Below are positions 8,567-16,843 of a DNA stretch of 64,000 nucleotides, piece by piece. The translations under genes were made by a program, and so were the position numbers. This DNA comes from Paramagnetospirillum kuznetsovii (GTDB taxonomy: Bacteria > Pseudomonadota > Alphaproteobacteria > Rhodospirillales > Magnetospirillaceae), in contig NZ_PGTO01000003.1 of assembly GCF_003284725.1 (NCBI RefSeq), positions 1-64,000 on the forward strand, read 5' to 3'. The notes beneath the pieces were generated by a model. That model had not been told where the DNA came from, searched no databases, and saw only the letters and a program-made list of their open reading frames with translations. Numbering within the stretch: position 1 is the first letter of the stretch; each line of letters opens with the position of its first letter.

Positions 8567-9178
8567 TTACTCGGGTCGAAGGAGGGAACCGGGAGATTTC
8601 ATCAGTCGGCGCAGGCGCACGTCTCCTACCGCCACGGCGAATTCGTCGGGATATTTTTCGTCGATGAACATGGTGGTGTCGTACTGGTCATCCTGCCAGG
8701 ACAGGAAGCGGTCGGTGCCTGCGGTGCTTGGTCCCTGGGCGGCGATCAAGGCCTGCGCCGCCTTGTCCCAGCCATCCTGCTTGGCCCACAGGCTGAACTG
8801 GGCCAAGCGGAAACGCCCGCCGATTCCCTGTTCCACGAAGACAAGCCACAACCGGGCAGGCCCCGCCAAGCTGGGAACTTGCCCGAGATGCCAGACATCG
8901 CCGTCACCGGGGGCGAAGACGGCGCAGCGGCGAATGCGCACCGGACCGCGATTGGACGGCGGGTCCATGTATTTGGGCTGATCCAGCTTGGGCTTGTCGC
9001 TATCGGAATCGCAGACCAGCTTCTGGCCGTTGGGCAGCCTGATGGCCCTGGCATCATCGAAGCTCATGCCCGGCTGCGGCAGATTGGCGCCCAGGACGGC
9101 GACGGCACGCGACTCCGCCTTGGCGTCCGGGGCCAATGCCGCTATGGCCACGATCAGAGCCCCGCTCACCAGACGCAT
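8567..9178 (-). CDS. Secreted hypothetical protein
   Basis: Protein of 203 aa from the ATG at 9178, which has GGGGTGG just upstream and puts the hydrophobic signal sequence (MRLVSGALIVAIAALAPDAKA) at the true N-terminus; a further upstream start at 9238 is possible but leaves the signal internal. The mature part contains a short SFDDARAIRLPNG segment, VCDSDSDKP and RRCAVFAPGDGD, patterned like the protein encoded at 7964-8560. Its function is unknown and it is probably periplasmic. It sits in a minus-strand run after a hemerythrin and a lipoprotein hydrolase. Confidence 0.78.
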   Translation of the reverse strand: MRLVSGALIVAIAALAPDAKAESRAVAVLGANLPQPGMSFDDARAIRLPNGQKLVCDSDSDKPKLDQPKYMDPPSNRGPVRIRRCAVFAPGDGDVWHLGQVPSLAGPARLWLVFVEQGIGGRFRLAQFSLWAKQDGWDKAAQALIAAQGPSTAGTDRFLSWQDDQYDTTMFIDEKYPDEFAVAVGDVRLRRLMKSPGSLLRPE

Positions 9179-9234
9179 GGAACAACCACCCCATATTGCA
9201 CTTGCGAAGAGTATGACATGTCGTGGTCGTCTCG

Positions 9235-10215
9235 TCATTGTTCAAGCTTGCCTTGCGCCTTCATATCCGCCCGCGATGGCAAGGGCGCCGATGCATCGGC
9301 CATCCAGGCGACAATGTCGTCCACCACCACCTGGGCTTGGAGGTCGCGCAACAGCATGTGCCAGCCATTTTCGTAAAGCGCGACGCGCCGGGCCTCGCCC
9401 AGGCGCGGCAGGCGCCGGATCGCCGCCCAAGTCGGCTTGGGCGGAATGACCTCATCCTTTTCGCCGTATAGAACCAGAACCGGCAATTGAACCGCCGCCA
9501 TCCCCATCTGCGCCGCGTCCATCAGATCCACCAGACCGTGGATGGCATCGACGCGGGTTTCCTTGATCACCAGCGGATCCCGCGACAGGGCGCGCAGCAT
9601 TTCGATATTATCGGAAGCCTGGATGCCCAGCCCGCGTCCGGTCAGCGTCCAGCCGGGCGCGATGGCATTGGTCAGCCACAAGGCTCCTTGTTGCAGCCAT
9701 CCCATGGTGGAACGCCCCCATACCGCCGGAGCGGCGAGGATCAGGCCCGATATGGCCGCCGACGGCGCCTGGGCGGCGATGATGACCACCGCGCCGCCCA
9801 TGCTTTCGCCCAGCACATAAAGGGGGATACCGGGATGGCGTTGGTGGAGCAGCGTGGCGCAGGCATTGAGGTCGTCCGCCATGGCTTTGGTGCTGGACCA
9901 ATAGCCGGGATGCGGCCCGACTCCAAAGCCGCGCTGGTCATAGGCGTAAGTGGCGATACCCTTGGCGGCCAGGGCCTTGCCGGGTGCGTCGAAGGCGTTG
10001 GAATAATCATTCATGCCGTGCAGGGCGACGACCACCGCCTTGGGCGACCCGATGGGCAACCAGGATCGCAGGGGCAAGGTGACGCCGTCGGAGGCCTGCA
10101 ACCGCCCATCGGTCAGGGCGGCAGCGGTCACGTCGGGCCCTTGGGGATGAAGACGCTCGACACAGCCGGCGAGCACCAGTGCCAGGGCGAGGGAAACAAA
10201 CCTCAGCCCGCCCAC
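9235..10215 (-). CDS. Alpha/beta hydrolase lipoprotein (monoacylglycerol-lipase-like)
   Basis: Serine hydrolase of the Hydrolase_4/S33-like group (326 aa). The N-terminus is a lipoprotein signal with lipobox LAGC (residues about 15-18), so it is probably anchored to a membrane. The nucleophile elbow is GESMGG; the acid is probably in VLYGEKDEVIPP and the histidine in ENGWHMLL, completing a Ser-Asp-His triad. The oxyanion-region motif ALHGMNDYSNAF is also visible. The likely substrate is a lipid ester such as monoacylglycerol or lysophospholipid; the exact one is unknown. The start is GTG at 10215, overlapping the upstream hemerythrin gene by 13 bases. Confidence 0.85.
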   Translation of the reverse strand: MGGLRFVSLALALVLAGCVERLHPQGPDVTAAALTDGRLQASDGVTLPLRSWLPIGSPKAVVVALHGMNDYSNAFDAPGKALAAKGIATYAYDQRGFGVGPHPGYWSSTKAMADDLNACATLLHQRHPGIPLYVLGESMGGAVVIIAAQAPSAAISGLILAAPAVWGRSTMGWLQQGALWLTNAIAPGWTLTGRGLGIQASDNIEMLRALSRDPLVIKETRVDAIHGLVDLMDAAQMGMAAVQLPVLVLYGEKDEVIPPKPTWAAIRRLPRLGEARRVALYENGWHMLLRDLQAQVVVDDIVAWMADASAPLPSRADMKAQGKLEQ

Positions 10216-10625
10216 GGCAGGATCCGCCCCCGCATCTTCAGATCGGTCTTCAGGATATGCTGGCTGAGCCAGACGCTGAGAAAATCGCGCATTTCGCGGG
10301 TGGCTGTCTTGGCCTCGACGGCGCTGTCGTTCTTATGCTTGGCGATGAAGGCGGACAGCGTGCGCGTCAGCTCGTCATGCTGGCGCTTGTTTTCTTCGTA
10401 GCCGTCATACTTGGCTTCCAGCTGCAATTGCTCTTCCCGCTGGAAATGGTCGCCCACGTAATTCTGCAACCGGGTCAAGATATCCGCCATCTGGGCGGAA
10501 CTGACGGCGCCGCCCTGAGCGTCGGCGGCAGCGTTGAATTCCCCGACCAGGGCGAACAGCTGCTTGTGGTCGTCATCGACAATGTCGATTCCGATCTTCA
10601 TCGCGCCGTACCAGCCGGTTGCCAT
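10203..10625 (-). CDS. Bacteriohemerythrin, second copy
   Basis: Di-iron O2-binding protein of 140 aa. Ligand motifs visible are DDDHKQLFALV, GDHFQREEQLQLEAKYDGYEE, KRQHDELTRTL and SQHILKTDLKM. The ATG at 10625 is chosen because GAGGTGG precedes it by 9 bases; a GTG at 10652 would add nine residues. It overlaps the start of the lipoprotein hydrolase gene, so the two are translationally linked. It is closer to the canonical family length than the copy at 6080-6553. Confidence 0.87.
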   Translation of the reverse strand: MATGWYGAMKIGIDIVDDDHKQLFALVGEFNAAADAQGGAVSSAQMADILTRLQNYVGDHFQREEQLQLEAKYDGYEENKRQHDELTRTLSAFIAKHKNDSAVEAKTATREMRDFLSVWLSQHILKTDLKMRGRILPWAG

Positions 10626-10687
10626 GACGGAATTCCACCTCGCCGTTGACACAAGACGGTCAGATTACCGCGAGCGTCCCTCTATGG

Positions 10688-10826
10688 CTAGAGCGCGATG
10701 ACACCAAGTTTGCGCAAGACTGCGCCAACTTGGTGTCTGAATCGCCCTCTAACTTATTGATAAGAGGCGGATTCAGCTTTGAGGTTGAATCGCTTTGCGA
10801 TTCGACCTCAAAGCATCCGGCTCTAG
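10688..10826. mobile_element. MITE-like palindromic element, full-length copy
   Basis: A 139 bp element bounded by CTAG on both sides (10688-10691 and 10823-10826). The ends inside these are AGCGCGATG and, on the other strand, AGCCGGATG, an imperfect terminal inverted repeat. It contains two long hairpins: a 17 bp stem with one mismatch at 10700-10737 (GACACCAAGTTTGCGCA arm) and a 16 bp stem with one mismatch at 10778-10812 (TTTGAGGTTGAATCGC arm). No coding capacity. The right CTAG supplies the TAG stop of the ABC ATPase gene. A shorter copy lies at 17611-17683. Confidence 0.7.
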
Positions 10827-11785
10827 GTCTTGGACGAGGTCAACTGGAGGAAGATGTCTTCCAGGTCGGTTTCCTCGGTGGACAGATCCATGATGGCAAG
10901 GCCGGACTCGCCGAAAGCCGCCAGGATGTGGCCGATGGGCACCGCCGATGGGCGATAGCGCACCACCACGCGGCGACCGTCCTTCAACTCCGGCGCGAAT
11001 GGAACCAGCGGCGCCGGAACCTCCGTCACATCGCGGTCGACGGTGATGGTCAAGGCCTTGCCGTCGATGCGCTTCAGCAGATTGGGAGTGGTGTCGCAGG
11101 CCACCAGCTTGCCGTGATTGATGATGGCGATGCGGTCGCAGAGCTGTTCCGCCTCTTCCAGGTAGTGGGTGGTCAGCAAGATGGTGGTGCCGCGCGCGTT
11201 CAGTTCGCGCACATAGGCCCACAATTGCTGGCGAAGCTCGATGTCCACCCCGGCGGTGGGCTCGTCCAGCACCAGGACCGGCGGCGAATGGACCATGGCC
11301 TTGGCCACCAGCAGGCGGCGGCGCATGCCGCCCGACAGGGTCCGCGCATAGGCGCCCGCCTTGTCGGCCAGTCCGACCGCTTCCAGGATTTCCATGGTGC
11401 GACGTTCCGACTTGGGCACGCCATACATGCCCGCCTGCACATCCAGCAGTTCCAGCGGGGTGAAGAACGGGTCCAGGTTCAGTTCCTGCGGCACCACCCC
11501 GATGGCCGCCTTGGCGCCGCGCTGGTCCATGTCCAAATCGCGGCCCCACACCTTGGCGGTGCCCGATGTCTTGACCACCAGACCGGCCAGGATGTTGATG
11601 AAGGTGCTTTTTCCCGCCCCATTGGGCCCCAGCAGGCCAAAGAAGGAGCCGCGCGGCACCGCCAGCGAGACGCCGTCCAGCGCCCGCTTTTCACCGCGCG
11701 AGCCGCGATAGACCTTGACCAGGCCCTCGGTCTCGACGGCATGATCGGGCATCTGCGCGGGAGACCGAGGAGTGGGTGAATTCAT
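10823..11785 (-). CDS. ABC-2 type transporter ATP-binding protein
   Basis: ATPase of the CcmA/YadG-like exporter family (320 aa). It has Walker A GPNGAGKST, a Q-loop in VVPQELNLD, signature LSGGMRRR, Walker B VLVLDEPTAGVD and switch His in TTHYLEEAE, plus a C-terminal extension of about 80 residues. It should power an ABC-2 permease, but no permease gene is adjacent: the neighbours are a palindromic element downstream and repeats plus a zinc-finger gene upstream. The ATG at 11785 lies in the loop of a hairpin (11770-11795). Longer upstream starts would be translated from the repeat region and are unlikely. The stop codon is provided by the MITE-like element. Confidence 0.88.
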   Translation of the reverse strand: MNSPTPRSPAQMPDHAVETEGLVKVYRGSRGEKRALDGVSLAVPRGSFFGLLGPNGAGKSTFINILAGLVVKTSGTAKVWGRDLDMDQRGAKAAIGVVPQELNLDPFFTPLELLDVQAGMYGVPKSERRTMEILEAVGLADKAGAYARTLSGGMRRRLLVAKAMVHSPPVLVLDEPTAGVDIELRQQLWAYVRELNARGTTILLTTHYLEEAEQLCDRIAIINHGKLVACDTTPNLLKRIDGKALTITVDRDVTEVPAPLVPFAPELKDGRRVVVRYRPSAVPIGHILAAFGESGLAIMDLSTEETDLEDIFLQLTSSKT

Positions 11786-11795
11786 TCGCCCACTC
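11770..11795 (-). promoter_or_regulatory. Hairpin enclosing the start codon of the ABC ATPase
   Basis: The sequence GAGTGGGtGAAT/ATTCgCCCACTC forms an inverted repeat with one mismatch. On the minus-strand mRNA the AUG sits at the loop and the GGAG ribosome site lies in the 5' stem arm. Folding would hide the start site, so this may tune translation. Inference only. Confidence 0.4.
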
Positions 11796-11822
11796 CGAGG
11801 CAAGGGCAACGCCCGCCGCGCC

Positions 11823-11920
11823 TGCCAGCTTTGCTGGCAATCATTTGATTGCACGCTTTCGCGTGCAGGGCGCGAAAGCCAAGCGAGCGGAGGCGAGCGC
11901 CCGGCGCTTGAGGGACAGGA
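11823..11920. repeat. Run of intergenic hairpins and dispersed repeat
   Basis: Three consecutive stem-loops, TGCCAGCtttGCTGGCA (11823-11839), CAATCatttGATTG (11838-11851) and GCACGCtttcGCGTGC (11851-11866), are followed by GCGAAAGCCAAGCG...CGCCCGGCGCTTGAGG. The last part is the reverse complement of the block seen at 5428-5480 and 12235-12285. The region separates the divergent ABC ATPase and zinc-finger genes and presumably overlaps their promoters. Confidence 0.65.
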
Positions 11921-12022
11921 ACGAGACACGATAGTGACTCGTCCAAACGAGAGAGTGATTGAACCATGGCCGCCAATGGGTATCATCCGCCCAACACATC
12001 GGTCAACGGAGCAACACCAGTC

Positions 12023-12223
12023 ATGTCAGCCCAAGCCGCGTCTTCGTCCGCTTTCGAAACCATCACCGTCTCCGACGCCAAGGTCGCCTGCGACGGCAAT
12101 GCCGCCGAAGGCCTGGGCCATCCCCGCGTCTATCTCGACCTGACCGCCCATGGCGAGATCGTCTGCCCCTATTGCTCGCGCACCTACAAGCTGGCCGAAG
12201 GCGCCAAGATCGGCCATCACTGA
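12023..12223 (+). CDS. Zinc-finger domain protein (zf-CHCC, NDUFS6-like)
   Basis: Small protein (66 aa) with VSDAKVACDGN, GHPRVYLDL and CPYCSRTYKL, the Cys/His pattern of the zf-CHCC family. Alphaproteobacterial members are related to the NDUFS6 accessory subunit of mitochondrial complex I and are thought to bind Zn. The ATG at 12023 follows CGGAG (12007-12011) and fits the family; an in-frame ATG at 11966 would add 19 low-complexity residues. It stands alone between repeats. Confidence 0.82.
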   Translation: MSAQAASSSAFETITVSDAKVACDGNAAEGLGHPRVYLDLTAHGEIVCPYCSRTYKLAEGAKIGHH

Positions 12224-12231
12224 TCATGATG

Positions 12232-12330
12232 CCCCTCAGTCGCCGGGCGGGCGCGTCCGCGCCCTTGGCTTTCGCCGCACGAGCGGCGCGCCCTCAACGG
12301 GCTAGTCGCTTCGCTCCGCGAGCTCTTTCG
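12232..12330 (+). repeat. Palindromic repeat, copy upstream of polA
   Basis: CCTCAGTCGCCGGGCGG, GGGCGCGTCCGCGCCC and CTTGGCTTTCGCCGCACGAGCGGC match the blocks around 5430-5490, then diverge into CGCTTCGCTCCGCGAGC. It fills the gap between the zinc-finger gene and polA. The family recurs at 1-80, 5339-5540, 11870-11920 and, in part, 36809-36825. Confidence 0.7.
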
Positions 12331-12347
12331 ACGACCGGCGGCGTGAG

Positions 12348-15119
12348 ATGACCTCTCCCCGCCACGTCACTCTGATCGATGGCTCGGGCTTCATCTTCCG
12401 GGCCTTCCACGGTCTGCCGCCCATGACCCGGCCGGATGGCACCCCGGTGAACGCCGTCTACGGCTTCACCACCATGCTGATGAAGCTTTTGTCGGAGTCC
12501 GATGCCGACCATGTGGCGGTGGTTTTCGACACGTCGCGCAAGACCTTCCGCAGCGACTTTTACCCGGACTACAAAGCCCACCGCCCACCGGCGCCCGAGG
12601 AACTGGTGCCCCAGTTCCCGCTGGTGCGCGATGCGACCCGGGCCTTCGATGTCTGCTGCATCGAGATGGAGGGCTTCGAGGCCGACGACCTGATCGCCAC
12701 CTATGCCCGCGCCGCCGTCGCGCAGGGCGCCAAGGTCACCATCGTCTCGTCCGATAAGGATCTGATGCAGTTGGTGGGCGAGCGGGTCCAAATGTTCGAT
12801 CCCATGAAGAACCGCGTCATCGGCGAGCCCGAGGTGCGCGAGAAGTTCGGCGTCGGCCCCGACCGGGTGGTCGATGTCCAGGCCCTGTGCGGCGACGCAT
12901 CCGACAATGTTCCCGGCGTGCCCGGCATCGGCATAAAGACCGCCGCCCAATTGATCGGCGAATACGGCGATCTCGACACCCTGCTGGCCCGCGCCAGCGA
13001 GATCAAGCAGCCCAAGCGCCGCGAATCCCTATTGGAACATGCCGAACTCGCCCGTATCTCCCGTCGGCTGGTGCTGCTGCGCGACGACGTGCCGTTGCCC
13101 GTCGCCATGGACCAGTTGGCGGTCAAGCCGGTCAACCCCGAGACCCTGGCCGCCTTCTGCGCCGCCCAGGGTTTCCGCTCGCTGATGAACCGCCTCAACG
13201 TCAAGGCGCCGCCCGTCGCGACCATGGCGGCGGCAACTCCGGCCGCCTTGCCCGTCGCGCCCAAGGTGGAGACCCGTTACGAACTGGTGGTGAGCGAGGA
13301 CGCGCTGGACCGCTGGATCGCCGAGGCGACCCGGGCGGGCACCGTCGCCTTCGATACCGAGACCACCGGCCTCGATCCCCTGCGCGCCCAGTTGGTCGGA
13401 GTTTCGCTGTCCGTCGAGCCCGGCCGCGCCTGCTATATCCCGATCCTGCACAGCCCCCCCCAGGCGCAGGGCAGCCTGGATCTAGGTGGCGGCGGTCCCG
13501 CCGCCGACACGCCGAAAATCCTTCCCGCCAAGACCACCCTGGACAGGCTGAAGCCGCTGCTGGCCGATCCGGCGGTGCTCAAGATCGGCCACAACATCAA
13601 ATACGACATGCAGATCCTGGCCGGACTGGGTCTGGTGCTGACCAGCCTGGACGACACCATGCTGCTGTCCTATGTGCTGGACGGCGGCGCCCATGGCCAT
13701 GGGCTGGACGAGCTGTGCCAGCTGCATTTCGGCCACGCCAACATCGCCTTCTCCGAGGTCTGCGGCACCGGCAAGGCGCAGGTGACCTTCGATCGCGTGC
13801 CGCTGGACAAGGCCCTGGCCTATGCCGCCGAGGACGCCGACATGACGCTACGGCTGCACCGGCTGTTGAAGCCGCGCCTGCTGGCCGAGCGCATGGTCAC
13901 CGTCTACGAGACGCTGGAACGGCCGCTGGTGCCGGTGATCGTGGAAATGGAGCGCGCGGGCATCAAGGTCGACCGAGCGGCCCTGATCGCCCTGTCCGAG
14001 GATTTCGGCCGCCGCCTGGGCGAATTGGAAAACGAGGTCATCGCGCTGAACAACGGCGAGGTCTTCAACCTGGGTTCGCCGCAGCAATTGGGCAAGGTGC
14101 TGTTCGAGACCTTGGGCCTGCCGGGCGGCAAGAAGACCAAGACCGGCCAATGGGCCACCGGCGCCGACGTGCTGGAAGAGCTGGCCCATCTGCACCCCCT
14201 GCCCGCCCGCCTGCTGGACTGGCGCCAGATCTCCAAGCTGAAAAGCACCTATACCGACGCCCTGGTCAGCCAGATCAACCCGGCCACCGGGCGCGTCCAT
14301 ACCAGCTATTCCCTGGCGACCACCACCACCGGGCGACTGTCGTCATCGGACCCCAATCTGCAGAACATCCCCATCCGCACCGAGGAAGGCCGCAAGATCC
14401 GCCACGCCTTCGTCGCCGATGCGGGCTGCAAGCTGATCTCGGCCGATTATTCCCAGATCGAGCTTCGCCTGGTCGCCCATGTGGCGGGGATCGAAGGATT
14501 GCGCACCGCCTTCGCCTCGGGCGCCGACATCCACGCCATCACCGCCTCCCAGGTGTTCGGCGTGCCGGTCGAAGGCATCGACTCGTCGCTACGCCGCCGC
14601 GCCAAGGCCATCAATTTCGGCATCATCTACGGCATCAGCCCGTTCGGACTGGCCGCCCAGCTCGGCATTCCCCAGGGCGAGGCCAAGGCCTATATCGCCG
14701 CCTATTTCCAGCGCTATCCCGAAATCCGCGACTATATGGAACGCACCAAGGAAGAAGCGCGGGAAAACGGCTTCGTCACCACCCTGTTCGGCCGCAAGGT
14801 CTATACGCCGGGCATCAAGGACAAGAACGGCGCCATGCGCGCCTTTGCCGAACGCGCCGCCATCAACGGCCCCATCCAGGGCGGCGCCGCCGACATCATC
14901 AAGCGCGCCATGGTCCGCCTGCCCGCCGCCCTGAAGGAGGCCGGGCTGGCCGCCCGGATGCTGCTGCAGGTCCATGACGAACTGGTGCTGGAAGCCCCCG
15001 AGGCGGCGGTGGAACCCACCATCGCCGTGGTCAAACGCATCATGGAAGCCGCCGCCAGCCTATCGGTGCCCCTGCTGGTGGAAGCCGGCGCGGCGGATAA
15101 CTGGGGCGAGGCGCATTGA
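12348..15119 (+). CDS. polA: DNA polymerase I
   Basis: Family A polymerase of 923 aa for Okazaki-fragment processing and repair. An N-terminal 5' nuclease domain (about 1-290; LIDGSGFIFRAFH, EADDLIATYA, DASDNVPGVPGIG) is followed by a 3'-5' exonuclease domain with an intact proofreading set (DTETT, HNIKYD, YAAEDAD). The polymerase domain has motif A DYSQIELRL, motif B RRRAKAINFGIIYG and motif C QVHDELVLE. Domain order and length match E. coli Pol I. It begins at an ATG after a palindromic repeat with only a weak GTGAG ribosome site. The next gene is convergent and starts 3 bases after the stop. Confidence 0.97.
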   Translation: MTSPRHVTLIDGSGFIFRAFHGLPPMTRPDGTPVNAVYGFTTMLMKLLSESDADHVAVVFDTSRKTFRSDFYPDYKAHRPPAPEELVPQFPLVRDATRAFDVCCIEMEGFEADDLIATYARAAVAQGAKVTIVSSDKDLMQLVGERVQMFDPMKNRVIGEPEVREKFGVGPDRVVDVQALCGDASDNVPGVPGIGIKTAAQLIGEYGDLDTLLARASEIKQPKRRESLLEHAELARISRRLVLLRDDVPLPVAMDQLAVKPVNPETLAAFCAAQGFRSLMNRLNVKAPPVATMAAATPAALPVAPKVETRYELVVSEDALDRWIAEATRAGTVAFDTETTGLDPLRAQLVGVSLSVEPGRACYIPILHSPPQAQGSLDLGGGGPAADTPKILPAKTTLDRLKPLLADPAVLKIGHNIKYDMQILAGLGLVLTSLDDTMLLSYVLDGGAHGHGLDELCQLHFGHANIAFSEVCGTGKAQVTFDRVPLDKALAYAAEDADMTLRLHRLLKPRLLAERMVTVYETLERPLVPVIVEMERAGIKVDRAALIALSEDFGRRLGELENEVIALNNGEVFNLGSPQQLGKVLFETLGLPGGKKTKTGQWATGADVLEELAHLHPLPARLLDWRQISKLKSTYTDALVSQINPATGRVHTSYSLATTTTGRLSSSDPNLQNIPIRTEEGRKIRHAFVADAGCKLISADYSQIELRLVAHVAGIEGLRTAFASGADIHAITASQVFGVPVEGIDSSLRRRAKAINFGIIYGISPFGLAAQLGIPQGEAKAYIAAYFQRYPEIRDYMERTKEEARENGFVTTLFGRKVYTPGIKDKNGAMRAFAERAAINGPIQGGAADIIKRAMVRLPAALKEAGLAARMLLQVHDELVLEAPEAAVEPTIAVVKRIMEAAASLSVPLLVEAGAADNWGEAH

Positions 15120-15122
15120 GGC

Positions 15123-16193
15123 CTACTGGCCTTCGGACGTCTTGGCGGCAACGGCCAGATCCACTTCGCTCTTGACCCGGTTGCGGCCGTCCTTCTTGGC
15201 GAGGTAGAGGGTCTGGTCGGCCCGGCTGACCAGCGATTCCGGGTCTTCGCCGGGAACGTAGCGCGCCGCCCCGGCCGACAGCGTCACTTGTCCCAACACC
15301 TGTCCGGTGCGCCGGTTGGTCACCCGCTTGGCCGCCACTTGCCCGCGGATGGTTTCCGCCACTTGCAGAGCAGCCTCCAAGTCGGTTTCCGGCAAAATGA
15401 CGGCGAATTCCTCGCCGCCATAGCGGGCGGCGGTGTCCTTGACCTTGACGATATCGGTCAGCGAACGGCCCACCAGCTTCAGGATCTGATCGCCCAGCGG
15501 ATGGCCATAGGTGTCGTTGAACTGCTTGAAATGGTCGATGTCGATCATCAGCAGACATAGCGGCGAGCGGGTTTCGTCGGCATTATGGATGGCCATGACC
15601 AACGCATGATCGAACATCTTGCGATTTGAAAGCTGGGTCAGCGCGTCCGTGGCGGCTTCCCGCTTCAGGTCGTCCAATTCATTGCGCAGCCGCACGATCT
15701 CGGTGCTCGACGATTCCAGATTGCCTTCAAGCTGCCGGTTGATTTCCACCATGGTCTTGGTTTCGGCCATGATGGCGCCGACCGCGTCGGTGAGATAGTC
15801 CGGGGCGGGGGCGCCGCTGAGGCGGCCACTGAAATGTTCCAGGGCGGCGCCGTAATTGGTGGTTCCAGAACTGGCATTGGACAGGTATTCGAGCACCTTT
15901 CCAACCGCTTCCTCGACACGAAGACCGACTTCGCGCAATTCGGCCTTGTCCTGGCCGAACACGGCGAAGCGTTCGTAGAGTTCCTCGTTCACTTTCTGGG
16001 TGAACTTGCCGCCGCCCGATAGAATGAGATTGATGGCGTCGCTCAGCACCGGGTTGCGCCCGGCGACGAAGGCGTACCAGATGGCGAAGTTCTCCGGAGT
16101 CGGCGGCACCTTGTGGCGCTCCATCATGCCGAGGGCGGCACGGGCGCAATGGGAGGCGACGTCGATCGGATCAGAGGTCTTCATTTCTGGCAA
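15123..16193 (-). CDS. GGDEF diguanylate cyclase
   Basis: Protein of 356 aa. The C-terminal ~170 residues form a GGDEF domain with active-site RYGGEEFAVILPE, so c-di-GMP synthesis is likely. The inhibitory I-site position reads KVKD rather than RxxD, so product inhibition may be absent. The N-terminal ~180 residues lack a membrane segment and begin with SHCARAALGMMERHKVPPTPENFAIWYAF, a motif common to a group of cytoplasmic diguanylate cyclases, followed by a coiled coil. The input signal is unknown. It is convergent with polA. Confidence 0.9.
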   Translation of the reverse strand: MPEMKTSDPIDVASHCARAALGMMERHKVPPTPENFAIWYAFVAGRNPVLSDAINLILSGGGKFTQKVNEELYERFAVFGQDKAELREVGLRVEEAVGKVLEYLSNASSGTTNYGAALEHFSGRLSGAPAPDYLTDAVGAIMAETKTMVEINRQLEGNLESSSTEIVRLRNELDDLKREAATDALTQLSNRKMFDHALVMAIHNADETRSPLCLLMIDIDHFKQFNDTYGHPLGDQILKLVGRSLTDIVKVKDTAARYGGEEFAVILPETDLEAALQVAETIRGQVAAKRVTNRRTGQVLGQVTLSAGAARYVPGEDPESLVSRADQTLYLAKKDGRNRVKSEVDLAVAAKTSEGQ

Positions 16194-16218
16194 ATCCCAA
16201 ACTCACGTCACCACAACC

Positions 16219-16710
16219 CTAATTGCACTGCCCCAGCGAGCCTTCGGCGCAAATGCGTCTTCCATCAATCCATTTCGCGCCCGACAGGTCGGCGCCCAAC
16301 AATTCCGCCCCCAACGTCTTGGCACCGGTCAGATCGACGCCGCGAAGCGAGGCGTGAAAAAAGCGAGCGCGGCGAAGATCGGTTCGGATCATGGACGCAC
16401 CGGTCAGATCCGCCTTGGTAAAGTCTGCCTCACTGAACTGGCCGTCGTCCAGCTTCGCGCCCTTTACGGCGGCACTGATGAAGCGGGCGCGGTAGCCGTC
16501 GACCCGGCCAAGATCGGCCCCTGACAGGTCCGAGCGCTGAAAACTGGTTTCGCGCAGCCGCGACCCCGAAAGATCGTGCCCGGCAAAGTCGCGGCCATCC
16601 ATGTAACAGCGTTGCCAATCGACCTGTGGCGAGGCCGGAGCGGTGCAGTCGGCGGCAAGCGCGTCGGCAGCGCCACCAAGACCCAGAAGAGCGATAAGGA
16701 TTAACCTCAT
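16219..16710 (-). CDS. Secreted pentapeptide-repeat protein
   Basis: Protein of 163 aa with a signal peptide (MRLILIALLGLGGAADALA) and then about eleven A(D/N)LxX-type pentapeptides such as DLSGS, DLSGA, ADFTK, ADLTG, DLRRA, DLTGA and ADLSG, which fold as a right-handed quadrilateral beta-helix. Cysteines near both ends (DCTAP and RRICAEGSLGQC) may staple the structure. The function is unknown; export to the periplasm argues against a gyrase-protecting role. It lies 25 bases upstream of the diguanylate cyclase gene on the same strand. Confidence 0.83.
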   Translation of the reverse strand: MRLILIALLGLGGAADALAADCTAPASPQVDWQRCYMDGRDFAGHDLSGSRLRETSFQRSDLSGADLGRVDGYRARFISAAVKGAKLDDGQFSEADFTKADLTGASMIRTDLRRARFFHASLRGVDLTGAKTLGAELLGADLSGAKWIDGRRICAEGSLGQCN

Positions 16711-16843
16711 AGGGTAGGTTTAATCCCGCTCGCGTCCCCGTTAAAGAACTATTTCGTGCTATGAGGAACGTGCGGAAAGCTGCGTTCTTGCTGCTCGGCG
16801 TGCTAGGCTGATCATGGATCTGTAGCGACGCGGGATGGAGACC

